A stretch of 64,000 nt of DNA, from contig NZ_MUNM01000087.1 of the NCBI RefSeq assembly GCF_002286815.1, forward strand, positions 100,133 to 164,132, written 5' to 3'. The stretch is from Pseudomonas sp. PICF141 (lineage in GTDB: Bacteria; Pseudomonadota; Gammaproteobacteria; Pseudomonadales; Pseudomonadaceae). Under the pieces are notes generated by a model. The model saw only the letters and a list, made by a program, of their open reading frames with translations. It made no database searches and had not been told where the DNA came from. The stretch's first letter is position 1. Each line of letters starts with the position of its first letter. The position numbers were made by a program, and so were the translations under genes. Positions 1 to 9,801 of the stretch are shown one piece after another.

Positions 1-948
1 GTAGTGTTTGGCGATCAGGTCCGAATACTGGAATTCGTCACCGCGCTCGCCGCCGGCATCCTGGAAACCGATGGAAAAGGTCGACAGATTTTCGACCCCG
101 ACTTCGCGCAACAGGCCTACCAACAGACTTGAATCGACGCCGCCGGAAAGCAGCACGCCAACATCCACCGCCGCCCGTTGACGGATCGCCACCGCATCGC
201 GGGTGCTGTCGAGTACGCGGTCGCGCCAGTCTTCGAGGGTCAGGTTCACTTCGTCGGCATGTGGGCCGTAGGGCAGGGTCCACCAGGTGTTCTGCTCGGT
301 GCTGCCGTCCGCGTCGATGCGCATCCAGCTCGCCGGGGGCAGCTTTTCGATGCCCGCCAGCAAGGTGCGCGGGGCCGGAACCACGGCGTGGAAATTCAGA
401 TAATGATTGAGCGCCACCGGGTCGAGGATCGGGTTGATGTCGCCGCCCTTGAGCAAGGCCGGCAGGGAGGAGGCAAAGCGCAGGCGTTGACCGGTGCGCG
501 ACAGGTACAACGGCTTCACGCCGAGACGGTCGCGGGCAATGAACAGACGCTTGGCGTCGCGCTCCCAAATGGCGAAGGCGAACATGCCATTGAGTTTGGG
601 TAACAGAGCTTCGCCCCAGGCGTGATACCCCTTGAGCAGCACTTCGGTGTCGCCATCGGAGTAGAAGGCGTAACCGAGGTTTTCAAGCTCAGTGCGCAGT
701 TCCGGGAAGTTGTAGATCGCGCCGTTGAAGGCCAGGGACAGGCCCAGTTGGTGGTCGATCATCGGCTGGGCCGAGCCGTCCGACAGGTCCATGATTTTCA
801 GGCGCCGATGGCCCAGGGCAATCGGCCCCTGGCTGTGGAAACCCCATGCGTCGGGGCCACGAGGGGCCAGGTGATGGGTGATTCGTTCAATGGCTGCGAG
901 GTCCGCAGGTTGATGGTCGAAACGTAATTCTCCAGCTAATCCGCACAT
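1..948 (-). CDS. asnO: N-acetylglutaminylglutamine amidotransferase (asparagine-synthase type), 3' end outside window
   Basis: The gene enters on the minus strand and is cut by the window edge after 316 codons with no stop. The product begins MCGLAGELRFD, so Cys2 is the N-terminal nucleophile of a class II glutamine amidotransferase. A PP-loop, LLSGGVDSS, lies near residue 268 and marks the asparagine-synthase domain that activates a carboxylate with ATP. The LAGELRFD N-terminus is how I recognise the pseudomonad enzyme of the osmoprotectant N-acetylglutaminylglutamine amide; a general AsnB is the alternative. Family membership is secure, the exact substrate less so. The ATG at 948 begins the Ntn domain directly. 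Confidence 0.85.
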   Translation of the reverse strand, partial: MCGLAGELRFDHQPADLAAIERITHHLAPRGPDAWGFHSQGPIALGHRRLKIMDLSDGSAQPMIDHQLGLSLAFNGAIYNFPELRTELENLGYAFYSDGDTEVLLKGYHAWGEALLPKLNGMFAFAIWERDAKRLFIARDRLGVKPLYLSRTGQRLRFASSLPALLKGGDINPILDPVALNHYLNFHAVVPAPRTLLAGIEKLPPASWMRIDADGSTEQNTWWTLPYGPHADEVNLTLEDWRDRVLDSTRDAVAIRQRAAVDVGVLLSGGVDSSLLVGLLREVGVENLSTFSIGFQDAGGERGDEFQYSDLIAKHY

Positions 949-1071
949 AAGTCCTTACCGGTTTTTCCGTTGGGGAGGGTCAATCGATACCTCGCCAAAA
1001 ACGGCGGGTACCCGGAAACTGACCCAGCTGAACCCCTGGAGTTTTAGACCGATAAGTTATATGCCCATGGA

Positions 1072-3054
1072 TCAGGCTTTTCCGCGAATCAACTGGCGCA
1101 AGGCAAAACGGTTGGGATGGCAGGCCTCGGCCACGGTTCTGGGCAAGGGCAGCGGCTCATTTTCAAGCCATGCCGCCAACAACTCGCCAGACAATGGCGC
1201 GGTGATCAAGCCGCGAGAACCATGACCGCTGTTGACGTAAAACCCCTCAAGCCATGGGCAGGGCGCATCGGGCACTTGCCGGGCATCTTTGCTCAGCGCG
1301 GCATAGGCTTGGACGAAGGCAGCCTGGTCGGCCAACGGTCCGACGATCGGCAGGTAGTCCGGGCTGGTACAGCGAAATGCCGCGCGTCCTTCAAGCTGTT
1401 GCGGGTCCAGTTCTGGAGCATGCAGACGGGCGACCAGGTCAGTGGAAATTTCCTCGAGCAACGCCAGGTTGCCGAGGTGTTCGGCGACAGTTGGGGCGAG
1501 CTCATCGCTTTTGAAATCGAAACTGGCGCCGAGGGTGTGTTCGCCCAGGCGTGCGGGCGCTACATAGCCTTCTGCGCAGACCACGGTGGCCAGGCGCTGG
1601 CTTTCAGGGGTTTGCGTCAGTCGGGTGATCTGGCCGCGAATGCGTTTGAGGGGCAAATCGGCGCTTTGAGGAAAACGCTTGATCTCGGCGGCGCCGGCCA
1701 GTATCACCACCGGCGCACTGGCCAGCAACGTATCGCCGTTCCAGGCTTGCCACTGATCATCGACCTTGCGCAGTTCCAGCACGTCGCGATGGGGCAGCCA
1801 CTGGATGTTCGCTGAGCCCGCCTGCCACTGGCACAACGCGGGCGGATGAACCCAGCCGCCTTCAGGGTAGAACAAGCCGCCGTGGGCCAATTCGATGCCG
1901 GCCCGGGCCTGGGCCTGGGGTTGATCGAGCAGGTGCACCAGGCTCGGTGAAAAGGCCGAGGCCAATTGCGCCTGACGTTCGGCTTCTTTGGCATTGAAGG
2001 CCAGTTGCAAGACCCCGCAATCGTCCCAGTCGACGCCACGCTGCAGTTGTTCCAGCAGACGGCGGGTGTAGCCAAAACCGCTGACGATCAATTGCGACAA
2101 CGCTGTGCCGTGGGCCGAAAGCTTGAGGTACAACACGCCCTGAGGATTGCCCGAGGCTTCCTGCGCCAGTGCTGCGTGGCGGTCCAGCAAGCTCACGTGC
2201 CAACCCCGCGCGGCCAGGCTGGCGGCACTGGCGCAACCGGCCAGCCCGGCACCGATCACCAAGGCGCGGCGTTCGCCGGTCAGCGGCTGTGGGCGAGCGA
2301 ACCAGGGTTTTGCCATGGCTGGTTTAGCGGTCTCTTCAGGCCAACCGAGGAACGTGCCCCGCAGAATTTCCCATTTATGGCCGATGCCCGGGGTGCGCTT
2401 CATCTTGAAACCTGCCGCGTTCAGCAGGCGGCGCACCCAACCGGTGCTGGTGAAGGTGCTGATGGTCGAGCCGGGTGCCGCCAGGCGCGCCAGTTCGGCG
2501 AACAATTCGGCGGTCCACATGTCGGGGTTTTTCGCCGGGGCGAAACCGTCGAGAAACCAGGCGTCGATCTGCGCATCCAGTTGTGGCAACTGCTCCAGTG
2601 CATCGCCGATCAGCAAGGTCAGGGTGACGCGGCCGTTGTCCAGCACCAGGCGCTGAAAGCCTTGATGGATCGCGACGTATTGCGCCAGCAATTGATCGGC
2701 AAACGGCTTGAGTTCCGGCCATAACGCCAAGGCCCGTTGCAGATCGGGCGCGCTCAGCGGGTACTTTTCGACGCTGACAAAATGCAGTCGCGCGCCGGCC
2801 ACCGCCTGTTGTTCGAACAACTGCCAGGCACAGAGAAAATTCAGCCCGGTGCCGAATCCGGTCTCGCCAATCACCAGTCGTCCATCCGCCGGCAAGGCGG
2901 CGAAACGCTCGTGCAAATCGTTTTGCTGCAGAAACACGTATCGGGTTTCTTCAAGGCCCGACTGGTCGGAAAAATACACATCATCGAACACCCGCGAACG
3001 CGGACGACCTTGAGCGTCCCAATCGAGTTGGGCGTGGGGCAATACAGGTTTCAT
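1072..3054 (-). CDS. mnmC: Bifunctional tRNA (mnm5s2U34) methyltransferase/FAD-dependent oxidoreductase MnmC
   Basis: A 660-residue protein, the usual length for the two-domain enzyme. The N-terminal part (about 1-235) is a SAM methyltransferase with the loop GETGFGTGLNFL near residue 63. The C-terminal part starts with a Rossmann motif, VIGAGLAGCASAASLAARG, near residue 265 and is a DAO-type FAD oxidoreductase. Known role: the C domain removes the carboxymethyl group of cmnm5(s2)U34 in tRNA and the N domain methylates the product. Both halves look intact. It is monocistronic here, convergent with nothing and divergent from pap. Confidence 0.96.
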   Translation of the reverse strand: MKPVLPHAQLDWDAQGRPRSRVFDDVYFSDQSGLEETRYVFLQQNDLHERFAALPADGRLVIGETGFGTGLNFLCAWQLFEQQAVAGARLHFVSVEKYPLSAPDLQRALALWPELKPFADQLLAQYVAIHQGFQRLVLDNGRVTLTLLIGDALEQLPQLDAQIDAWFLDGFAPAKNPDMWTAELFAELARLAAPGSTISTFTSTGWVRRLLNAAGFKMKRTPGIGHKWEILRGTFLGWPEETAKPAMAKPWFARPQPLTGERRALVIGAGLAGCASAASLAARGWHVSLLDRHAALAQEASGNPQGVLYLKLSAHGTALSQLIVSGFGYTRRLLEQLQRGVDWDDCGVLQLAFNAKEAERQAQLASAFSPSLVHLLDQPQAQARAGIELAHGGLFYPEGGWVHPPALCQWQAGSANIQWLPHRDVLELRKVDDQWQAWNGDTLLASAPVVILAGAAEIKRFPQSADLPLKRIRGQITRLTQTPESQRLATVVCAEGYVAPARLGEHTLGASFDFKSDELAPTVAEHLGNLALLEEISTDLVARLHAPELDPQQLEGRAAFRCTSPDYLPIVGPLADQAAFVQAYAALSKDARQVPDAPCPWLEGFYVNSGHGSRGLITAPLSGELLAAWLENEPLPLPRTVAEACHPNRFALRQLIRGKA

Positions 3055-3233
3055 GGCAGGCTCGGCAACGACAAGGTGGCCATTCTAGCCGATCGCTGCC
3101 GCGGTGCTTGATCCAAAATCCTGTAGGAGCGAGCGGTGCGGCACCCCTTCGCCACAAAAAACGCCCCTGGGAATTTCTCTGATGACGACCTGCCCAATCC
3201 GCTAGTCTTGCTCAATCCCCAAGGAGCTGCTCC

Positions 3234-4757
3234 ATGTTCGAATCTGCCGAAATCGGTCATACCATCGACAAAGAAACCTATGACGCCGAAGTGCCGGCCC
3301 TGCGTGAAGCTTTGCTCGAAGCGCAGTTCGAACTTCGGCAGCAACAGCGTTTTCCAGTGATCATTTTGATCAACGGCATTGAAGGGGCCGGCAAGGGCGA
3401 GACCGTCAAGTTGCTCAATGAATGGATGGACCCGCGCTCGATCGAGGTTCGCACCTTCGACCAGCAGACCGACGAAGAACTGGCGCGACCGCCGGCCTGG
3501 CGCTACTGGCGGATGCTCCCGGCCAAGGGCCGCATGGGGATTTTCTTCGGCAACTGGTACAGCCAGATGCTGCAAGGACGGGTTCATGGCTTGTTCAAGG
3601 ATCCGCGACTCGATCAAAGCATCAACGGGGCCGAGCGGCTAGAGAAGATGCTGTGCGATGAAGGCGCGCTGATCTTCAAGTTCTGGTTTCATCTCTCCAA
3701 AAAACAAATGAAAGCGCGGCTCAAGGCGCTAGCTGATGACCCGTTGCACAGTTGGCGCATCAGCCCGCTGGACTGGCAGCAATCGCAGACCTACGACAAA
3801 TTCGTCAAATACGGCGAACGGGTGCTGCGCCGCACCAGCCGCGACTATGCGCCGTGGCATGTGATTGCAGGCGTGGACGCGAATTATCGAAGCCTGGCAG
3901 TCGGCAAGATTCTGCTCGATGGCCTGCAAAGTGCACTGAAAAGACCCAGGATTCACCCGGACAAAGTCAGCGCCGCGCCCTTGTTCCCCAGCGTCGATCA
4001 GGTGAATTTGCTCGACAGCCTGGACATGACGCTGAGCCTGGACAAGGACGATTACGAGGAACAACTGATTACCGAACAGGCACGGTTTTCCGGGTTGATG
4101 CGCGACAAGCGCATGCGTCGCCACGCGTTGATTGCATTGTTCGAAGGCAATGACGCGGCAGGCAAGGGCGGCGCGATCCGTCGGGTGGCCGCGGCACTCG
4201 ACCCGCGCCAGTACGACATCGTGCCGATCGCCGCGCCTACCGAGGAAGAACGGGCCCAGCCGTATCTCTGGCGGTTCTGGCGGCATATCCCGGCCCGGGG
4301 CAAATTCACTGTGTTCGACCGTTCCTGGTATGGCCGGGTGCTGGTGGAGCGCATCGAAGGTTATTGCAGCAAGGCGGATTGGTTGCGCGCCTACGGTGAG
4401 ATCAACGACTTCGAAGAACAGATCGCCGACGCCGGGGTGATTGTGGTCAAGTTCTGGCTGGCCATCGACAAACAGACCCAACTGGAGCGCTTCCAGGAGC
4501 GTGAAGAAATCCCCTTCAAGCGTTTCAAGATCACCGACGACGACTGGCGCAATCGCGACAAGTGGGACGATTACCGCACCGCCGTCGGCGACATGGTCGA
4601 TCGCACCAGCACCGAGGTATCACCGTGGACCCTGGTGGAAGCCAACGACAAGCGCTGGGCGCGGGTCAAGGTCCTGCGCACCCTTAACCAGGCGCTGGAA
4701 GAAGCGTTCGAAAAGTCCGACAAACGCGAAAAGAAACTGCGAAAACGCAAGCGCTGA
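3234..4757 (+). CDS. pap: Polyphosphate:AMP phosphotransferase (two PPK2 domains)
   Basis: A 507-residue protein with two tandem PPK2 P-loop kinase domains. The Walker A loops are NGIEGAGKGE (residues 47-56) and EGNDAAGKGGAIRR (near 303-316); each domain also has a WRFWR/WRYWR lid-type segment. The duplicated form is class II PPK2, which transfers phosphate from polyphosphate to AMP and makes ADP. Translation is supported by AAGGAG six bases before the ATG. The order pap then thiolase, beside the N-acetylglutaminylglutamine locus, is conserved in Pseudomonas as I remember it. Confidence 0.93.
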   Translation: MFESAEIGHTIDKETYDAEVPALREALLEAQFELRQQQRFPVIILINGIEGAGKGETVKLLNEWMDPRSIEVRTFDQQTDEELARPPAWRYWRMLPAKGRMGIFFGNWYSQMLQGRVHGLFKDPRLDQSINGAERLEKMLCDEGALIFKFWFHLSKKQMKARLKALADDPLHSWRISPLDWQQSQTYDKFVKYGERVLRRTSRDYAPWHVIAGVDANYRSLAVGKILLDGLQSALKRPRIHPDKVSAAPLFPSVDQVNLLDSLDMTLSLDKDDYEEQLITEQARFSGLMRDKRMRRHALIALFEGNDAAGKGGAIRRVAAALDPRQYDIVPIAAPTEEERAQPYLWRFWRHIPARGKFTVFDRSWYGRVLVERIEGYCSKADWLRAYGEINDFEEQIADAGVIVVKFWLAIDKQTQLERFQEREEIPFKRFKITDDDWRNRDKWDDYRTAVGDMVDRTSTEVSPWTLVEANDKRWARVKVLRTLNQALEEAFEKSDKREKKLRKRKR

Positions 4758-4862
4758 ACCGATGGCGGCGCATACGCGAGGTGAATGATTGTCGCGGTCA
4801 GTCATAGGGTGGACTTATGCTCGGTCCCACTCCTGACTGACAACAACAATGAGGTGTATGCC

Positions 4863-6047
4863 ATGCGTGAAGTGGTGATCGTCGACAGCGTACGGACCGG
4901 CCTGGCCAAATCCTTTCGTGGCAAGTTCAACATGACCCGCCCGGACGACATGGCGGCTCACTGTGTCAATGCGCTGCTCACGCGCAATGACGTCGACCCG
5001 GCCAGCGTCGAGGATTGCATCGTCGGCGCCGGCTCCAACGAAGGCGCTCAGGGCTTCAACATCGGCCGCAACGTCGCGGTGCTGTCGCACCTGGGCATCG
5101 GCACCGGTGGCATGACCCTTAACCGCTTCTGTTCATCGGGCTTGCAGGCCATCGCCATTGCCGCCAATCAGATCGCTTCGGGTTGCAGCGACATCATCGT
5201 CGCCGGTGGCGTGGAGTCGATCAGCCTGACCATGAAAAGCGTCAACACCGACAACCTGATCAACCCGCTGCTGAAAGAGCAGGTGCCGGGTATTTATTTC
5301 CCCATGGGCCAGACTGCCGAGATCGTCGCGCGTCGTTACGCTGTCAGTCGCCAGGAGCAGGATGTGTACGCCCTGCAAAGCCAGCAACGTACTGCCCTGG
5401 CGCAGGCCGCCGGGTTGTTCAACGATGAAATCGTGCCGATGACGGTGAAGTATCGCGTTGAAGACAAGGCCACCGGGCAAGTGCAGATTCTCGAGGGCAC
5501 CGTCGATCACGACGACTGCAATCGCCCGGACACCACGCTGCAAAGCCTGGCCGGGTTGAAACCGGTGTTTGCCGAAGACGGTTCGGTAACTGCCGGCAAC
5601 TCGTCGCAGCTGTCCGACGGCGCTTCGATGACCCTGGTGATGAGCCTGGAAAAAGCCCTGGCGCTGGGGCTCAAGCCCAAAGCCTTCTTCCGCGGTTTTG
5701 CCGTGGCCGGGTGTCAGCCGGACGAAATGGGCATCGGCCCGGTGTTTTCGGTGCCGAAGTTGCTCAAGGCCAAGGGATTGCAGGTTGCCGACATCGATCT
5801 GTGGGAGCTCAACGAAGCGTTCGCCTCGCAATGCCTGTACAGCCGCAATCGGCTGGAAATCGATAACGACAAGTACAACGTCAACGGCGGTTCGATTGCC
5901 ATCGGCCATCCATTCGGCATGACCGGTTCGCGGCAGGTCGGGCACATTGTGCGTGAATTGCAGCGGCGTAGCTTGCGCTACGGCATCGTCACCATGTGTG
6001 TGGGAGGCGGGATGGGGGCGACGGGGTTGTTTGAGGCGGTGCGGTAA
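4863..6047 (+). CDS. Acetyl-CoA C-acyltransferase (thiolase)
   Basis: A 394-residue thiolase. I start it at the ATG at 4863 (MREVVIVDSVRTGL), the normal family N-terminus, not at the in-frame upstream codons; GAGGTG lies just before it. The acyl-accepting Cys is in NRFCSSGLQA near residue 89. The C-terminal catalytic motifs are GHPFGMTGSRQ and CVGGGMGATG. It condenses or cleaves acyl-CoA thioesters in fatty acid degradation or acetoacetyl-CoA formation. Nothing in the neighbourhood fixes the chain length, so no gene symbol is given. Confidence 0.92.
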   Translation: MREVVIVDSVRTGLAKSFRGKFNMTRPDDMAAHCVNALLTRNDVDPASVEDCIVGAGSNEGAQGFNIGRNVAVLSHLGIGTGGMTLNRFCSSGLQAIAIAANQIASGCSDIIVAGGVESISLTMKSVNTDNLINPLLKEQVPGIYFPMGQTAEIVARRYAVSRQEQDVYALQSQQRTALAQAAGLFNDEIVPMTVKYRVEDKATGQVQILEGTVDHDDCNRPDTTLQSLAGLKPVFAEDGSVTAGNSSQLSDGASMTLVMSLEKALALGLKPKAFFRGFAVAGCQPDEMGIGPVFSVPKLLKAKGLQVADIDLWELNEAFASQCLYSRNRLEIDNDKYNVNGGSIAIGHPFGMTGSRQVGHIVRELQRRSLRYGIVTMCVGGGMGATGLFEAVR

Positions 6048-6080
6048 GTACCCTGGTTTTGTAGTGACTGTTGCATTGCT

Positions 6081-6170
6081 ATCGCGGGCAAGCCCGCTCC
6101 CGCAGTAATTAGCGGCGATCACAAATCCTGCGAACGCCACAAAACCTGTGGGAGCGGGCTTGCCCGCGAT
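6081..6170. repeat. REP-type inverted pair (gcgggcaagcccgctccc family)
   Basis: Two copies in opposite orientation, 6081-6105 and 6147-6170, each an imperfect palindrome around gcgggcaagcccgc. Together they form a REP doublet between the thiolase and the small minus-strand gene. The same family recurs at 7558-7648 and 28356-28429. Confidence 0.9.
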
Positions 6171-6183
6171 GCAGGCGCCGCGG

Positions 6184-6378
6184 TTACCGGCCCATGCACA
6201 AAAACTGCATCCGCTCGATATACGCCTGAATCTCACGCGCCGCTGCTTCCCGGTTTTCAAACGGCCCCTCCAGCGTGCGTTCCCGCGTGGTGAAATACAG
6301 CTCTCCATTCACCCGACACAAGCGGTCACAACGAAAGTGGGTGGCGGGGGCGTTGTCTTGGGCGCGCATGCCGTACAT
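6184..6378 (-). CDS. Small conserved protein, DUF6316-like
   Basis: A 64-residue protein beginning MYGMRAQDNAPATHF. I chose the ATG at 6378 over the longer in-frame start at 6420 because AGGAGA sits seven bases upstream. Residues 14-45 carry the FRCDRLCRVNGELYFTTRE and GPFENREAA segments that I associate with DUF6316, a small pseudomonad family of unknown function. No signal peptide or membrane segment is seen. The family call is from memory. Confidence 0.72.
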   Translation of the reverse strand: MYGMRAQDNAPATHFRCDRLCRVNGELYFTTRERTLEGPFENREAAAREIQAYIERMQFLCMGR

Positions 6379-6579
6379 GGGCGATCTCCTGCGGGTGACG
6401 GTTTCAATGAGCTTATGCATGAACCACTGGCCATGCCTGGGCAGCTGATCGACGGCATATCGTCAACTTTAGGGGGCGACCTGCACAGTTTCATTCGCGG
6501 CCTGTCGGCAACTGTCCCTGTGTCGCACTCCGATCTGAGCCTAGAATGAGCGTTTTCGCCAATCGGCTTCGGGGTCAGC

Positions 6580-7542
6580 ATGCATATTTCATCGGGTCGC
6601 TGGGTTTATGGTCTGTGCCTGGCCTTGCTGACCGCCTTGCTGTGGGGAATCCTGCCGATCAAGCTCAAGCAAGTGCTGCTGGTGATGGACCCGGTGACGG
6701 TGACCTGGTTTCGCCTGCTGGTGTCCGGCGGTTGCCTGTTCATTTATCTGGCAGCGAGCAAACGCCTGCCGAGTCGCAAAGTCCTCGGCCCGCGCGGTGG
6801 CTGGCTGGTGTTGATGGCGGTATTCGGACTGGTCGGCAACTACGTGCTGTACCTGATGGGCCTGAACCTGCTCAGCCCCGGTACCGCGCAACTGGTGGTG
6901 CAGATGGGCCCGATCATGTTGCTGGTCGCCAGTGTGTTCGTGTTCAAGGAACGGTTCAGCGTGGGGCAGGGGATTGGCCTGTTGGTGCTGCTGATCGGCT
7001 TTGCGCTGTTCTTCAATCAGCGCTTGAGTGAACTGCTCACCTCCCTGACCGATTACACCGCCGGCGTGCTGATGGTGCTGTTGGCGTCCACGGTCTGGAC
7101 CTTTTATGCCTTGGGCCAGAAGCAGTTGCTCACGGTGTGGAATTCGCTGCAGGTGATGATGGTGATTTACCTGTTCTGTGCGCTGTTGCTGACGCCATGG
7201 GTGCATCCGCTGGAAGCGCTGCAATTGAGTCCGCTGCAAGGCTGGCTGTTGCTGGCGTGCTGTTTGAATACGCTGATCGCTTATGGCGCCTTCGCCGAAG
7301 CCCTGGCCCATTGGGAAGCCTCGCGGGTCAGCGCCACGCTGGCGATCACGCCGCTGGTGACCTTTGCTGCCGTGGCTGTGGCCGCATGGTTATGGCCGGA
7401 GTATGTGCAAGCAGAGCAGATCAACGGCCTGGGGTATGGCGGGGCGGTGCTGGTGGTGTTGGGGTCGGCGCTGGTGGCGTTGGGGCCGTCGTTGATAGCC
7501 GGGCTTCGTGCCCGGCGGGTGCGGATGGCAGTCACACGGTAG
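6580..7542 (+). CDS. EamA/DMT-family inner-membrane transporter
   Basis: A 320-residue, very hydrophobic protein with about ten predicted membrane segments in two repeated EamA halves. The first half includes WGILPIKLKQVLLVMDPVTV and an LNLLSPGTAQLV segment; the second has the LAHWEASRVSATLAITPLV motif typical of the family's last helices. Such permeases export amino acids or other small metabolites; the substrate cannot be read from sequence. The gene stands alone between two REP doublets. Confidence 0.88.
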   Translation: MHISSGRWVYGLCLALLTALLWGILPIKLKQVLLVMDPVTVTWFRLLVSGGCLFIYLAASKRLPSRKVLGPRGGWLVLMAVFGLVGNYVLYLMGLNLLSPGTAQLVVQMGPIMLLVASVFVFKERFSVGQGIGLLVLLIGFALFFNQRLSELLTSLTDYTAGVLMVLLASTVWTFYALGQKQLLTVWNSLQVMMVIYLFCALLLTPWVHPLEALQLSPLQGWLLLACCLNTLIAYGAFAEALAHWEASRVSATLAITPLVTFAAVAVAAWLWPEYVQAEQINGLGYGGAVLVVLGSALVALGPSLIAGLRARRVRMAVTR

Positions 7543-7557
7543 ACCGCGTTATCGTTC

Positions 7558-7648
7558 ATCGCGGGCAAGCCACGCTCCCACAGGTTTGGTGTCGATCACA
7601 AATATTGAGGATCGACACAAAACTGTGGGAGCGTGGCTTGCCCGCGAT
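7558..7648. repeat. REP-type inverted pair forming one long palindrome
   Basis: The arms at 7558-7582 and 7623-7648 (gcgggcaagccacgctccc and its complement) are joined by inner arms gtgtcgatc and gatcgacac, so almost the whole interval can fold into one hairpin. It lies between the EamA gene and fumC, which converge on it, and could act as a bidirectional terminator. Confidence 0.88.
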
Positions 7649-7680
7649 GGCTGACTGCCAGGCACTCAATCACTTCAGAT

Positions 7681-9075
7681 TTACCCCTGCTTGCCAGCCT
7701 CCAGCATATCCTCCGGCCGCACCCACGCATCGAACTCTTCATTGGTCAGATAGCCCAGCTGCAACGCCGCCTCACGCAGGGTCAGCCCCTCGCTGTAAGC
7801 CTTTTTGGCAATCTCCGCCGACTTGTCGTAGCCGATGTGCGGGTTCAGCGCCGTCACCAGCATCAAGCCTTGTTCCAGATGCTCGGCCATTTTTTCGGCG
7901 TCCGGTTCCAGCCCGGCGATGCAATGCTGCTGGAAGTTACTGCAGCCATCGCCGAGCAAGCGGATCGATTGCAGCAGGTTATGGATGATCACCGGTTTGA
8001 ACACGTTCAATTGCAGGTGGCCCTGACTCGCCGCAAACCCGATGGCAGCGTCGTTGCCCAAGACCTGACAGGCCAGCATCGACAGGGCTTCGCACTGAGT
8101 CGGGTTGACCTTGCCGGGCATGATCGAGCTACCGGGCTCATTGGCCGGCAGTTTCACTTCGGCAAACCCCGCTCGCGGCCCGGAGCCCAGCAGGCGCAGG
8201 TCGTTGGCGATTTTCATCAGGGTGACGGCAAGGGTTTTCAGGGCGCCGGAGAGCGTAACCAACGGCTCGTGGCCGGCCAGGGCGGCAAATTTATTGGGGG
8301 CCGTAACGAACGGCAGGCCGCAAAGGGCGGCCAATTCAGCAGCGATCGCTTCGCCAAAACCGTGGGGCGAGTTCAATCCGGTGCCGACCGCGGTGCCACC
8401 CTGCGCCAGCTCACAGACCGCCGGCAGGGCGCTGCGGATCGCCCGTTCGGCGTAATCCAGTTGCGCGATGAACGCCGAAAGTTCCTGGCCGAAGGTGATC
8501 GGCGTGGCGTCCATCATATGGGTACGACCGGTCTTGACCAACTTCATGTGCCGCGCGGACAACTCCGCCAACCCGCCCGACAATTCGCTGATCGCCGGCA
8601 GCAAATGCTGCTGCACCGCCTGAGCCGTCGCGATGTGCATGGCCGTGGGGAAGCAATCGTTGGAACTCTGGGAACGGTTGACGTGATCGTTGGGATGCAC
8701 CGGCGTCTTGCCGCCGCGCGGGTTGCCGGCCAGTTCATTGGCGCGACCGGCGATCACTTCGTTGACGTTCATGTTGCTCTGGGTACCGCTGCCGGTCTGC
8801 CAGACCACCAGCGGGAACTGCTCGTCGTGGTCACCGTCGAGCACTTCGTCGGCGGCCTGTTCGATCAGCCGGGCGATGTCGGCGGGCAGGTCGCCATTGC
8901 GATCGTTGACGCGCGCCGCGGCTTTCTTGATCAGGGCCAGGGCGTGCAACACGGCCAGCGGCATGCGCTCGTTGCCGATGGCGAAGTTGATCAGCGAGCG
9001 TTGCGTCTGAGCGCCCCAGTAAGCGTCGTCCGGGACTTCCACCTGGCCCAGGCTGTCGGTTTCGATACGGCTCAT
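7681..9075 (-). CDS. fumC: Class II fumarate hydratase FumC
   Basis: A class II, iron-independent fumarase of 464 residues from the ATG at 9075 (MSRIETDSLG); the ATG at 9078 is equally possible, and AGGAG lies 5-8 bases upstream of the two. It has SGTQSNMNVNEV near the N-terminal catalytic region and the superfamily signature GSSIMPGKVNP. It interconverts fumarate and malate in the TCA cycle. The neighbours (DUF2059 gene, bolA, trhO) match the PAO1 fumC2 region from memory, not the iron-regulated fumC1-sodA operon. Confidence 0.96.
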   Translation of the reverse strand: MSRIETDSLGQVEVPDDAYWGAQTQRSLINFAIGNERMPLAVLHALALIKKAAARVNDRNGDLPADIARLIEQAADEVLDGDHDEQFPLVVWQTGSGTQSNMNVNEVIAGRANELAGNPRGGKTPVHPNDHVNRSQSSNDCFPTAMHIATAQAVQQHLLPAISELSGGLAELSARHMKLVKTGRTHMMDATPITFGQELSAFIAQLDYAERAIRSALPAVCELAQGGTAVGTGLNSPHGFGEAIAAELAALCGLPFVTAPNKFAALAGHEPLVTLSGALKTLAVTLMKIANDLRLLGSGPRAGFAEVKLPANEPGSSIMPGKVNPTQCEALSMLACQVLGNDAAIGFAASQGHLQLNVFKPVIIHNLLQSIRLLGDGCSNFQQHCIAGLEPDAEKMAEHLEQGLMLVTALNPHIGYDKSAEIAKKAYSEGLTLREAALQLGYLTNEEFDAWVRPEDMLEAGKQG

Positions 9076-9267
9076 CATGCACACTCCTGTCGGTCTGATA
9101 GCGCAGTTTAGGCCTTGATCGCCGGCCGTGGTTCCATCAGTCTGGAATTTGACCGTTCAGCCCCTCTAAATCAGGTGCGACAAGGCTTGGGGTTGAGTGA
9201 CACACTTTTTTAGGTGCAGAATGGTCGCCCTTGAGGTTTTGCCTCGCCTGCTAGAAAAGGAAACTCG

Positions 9268-9789
9268 ATGACTCGTCTTCGTGCCATCTGTACCGCGGTT
9301 ACACTGGTTTGCGCCAGCGGCCAGGTTTTTGCCGATACCGCCAGCCACAACGCCAGTGCCGAAGCTTTCCTGACCCTGGCGCACGCTGACAAATTGGGCA
9401 CTCCGGTGTACATGCAAGTGCAGCAAATGTTCGCTCAGCGCTTTGCCCAAACCAAAGCCCCTGAATCGAAAAAAGCCCTGCTGGAAACTTACCAGGCCAA
9501 GGCCAACGCCGCTCTGGATCAAGCCATTGGCTGGAACAAGCTGAAGCCGGACATGGTCAAGCTTTACACCACCAACTTCAGCGAATCCGAGCTGAAAGAC
9601 CTGGTCGCGTTCTACAAGTCGCCACTGGGCAAGAAAGTCCTGGAAAAAATGCCGCAGCTGACTCAGCAATCGGCCCAGATGACCCAGGCCAAGCTGGAAA
9701 GCGCGGTGCCTGTGGTCAACAAACTGCTGGCTGACATGACGGCCGAGCTGGAGCCTAAAGGCGCCGCTCCTGCCAAGAAGAATCCTTGA
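9268..9789 (+). CDS. Exported DUF2059 domain protein
   Basis: A 173-residue protein with a signal peptide (about residues 1-22, ending ASGQVFA) and therefore probably periplasmic. The DUF2059 domain covers roughly residues 85-150 and includes YTTNFSESELKDLVAFYKSP, the family hallmark. Function is not established. The gene lies 12 bases upstream of bolA and is probably co-transcribed with it. Confidence 0.85.
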   Translation: MTRLRAICTAVTLVCASGQVFADTASHNASAEAFLTLAHADKLGTPVYMQVQQMFAQRFAQTKAPESKKALLETYQAKANAALDQAIGWNKLKPDMVKLYTTNFSESELKDLVAFYKSPLGKKVLEKMPQLTQQSAQMTQAKLESAVPVVNKLLADMTAELEPKGAAPAKKNP

Positions 9790-9801
9790 GCGGAGTTAGG
9801 G

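Noticed and set aside
3051..3617. Minus-strand frame of 188 residues across the pap promoter and start
   Set aside because: It is antisense to the strongly conserved PPK2 coding sequence, has no family resemblance and mirrors pap codon structure.
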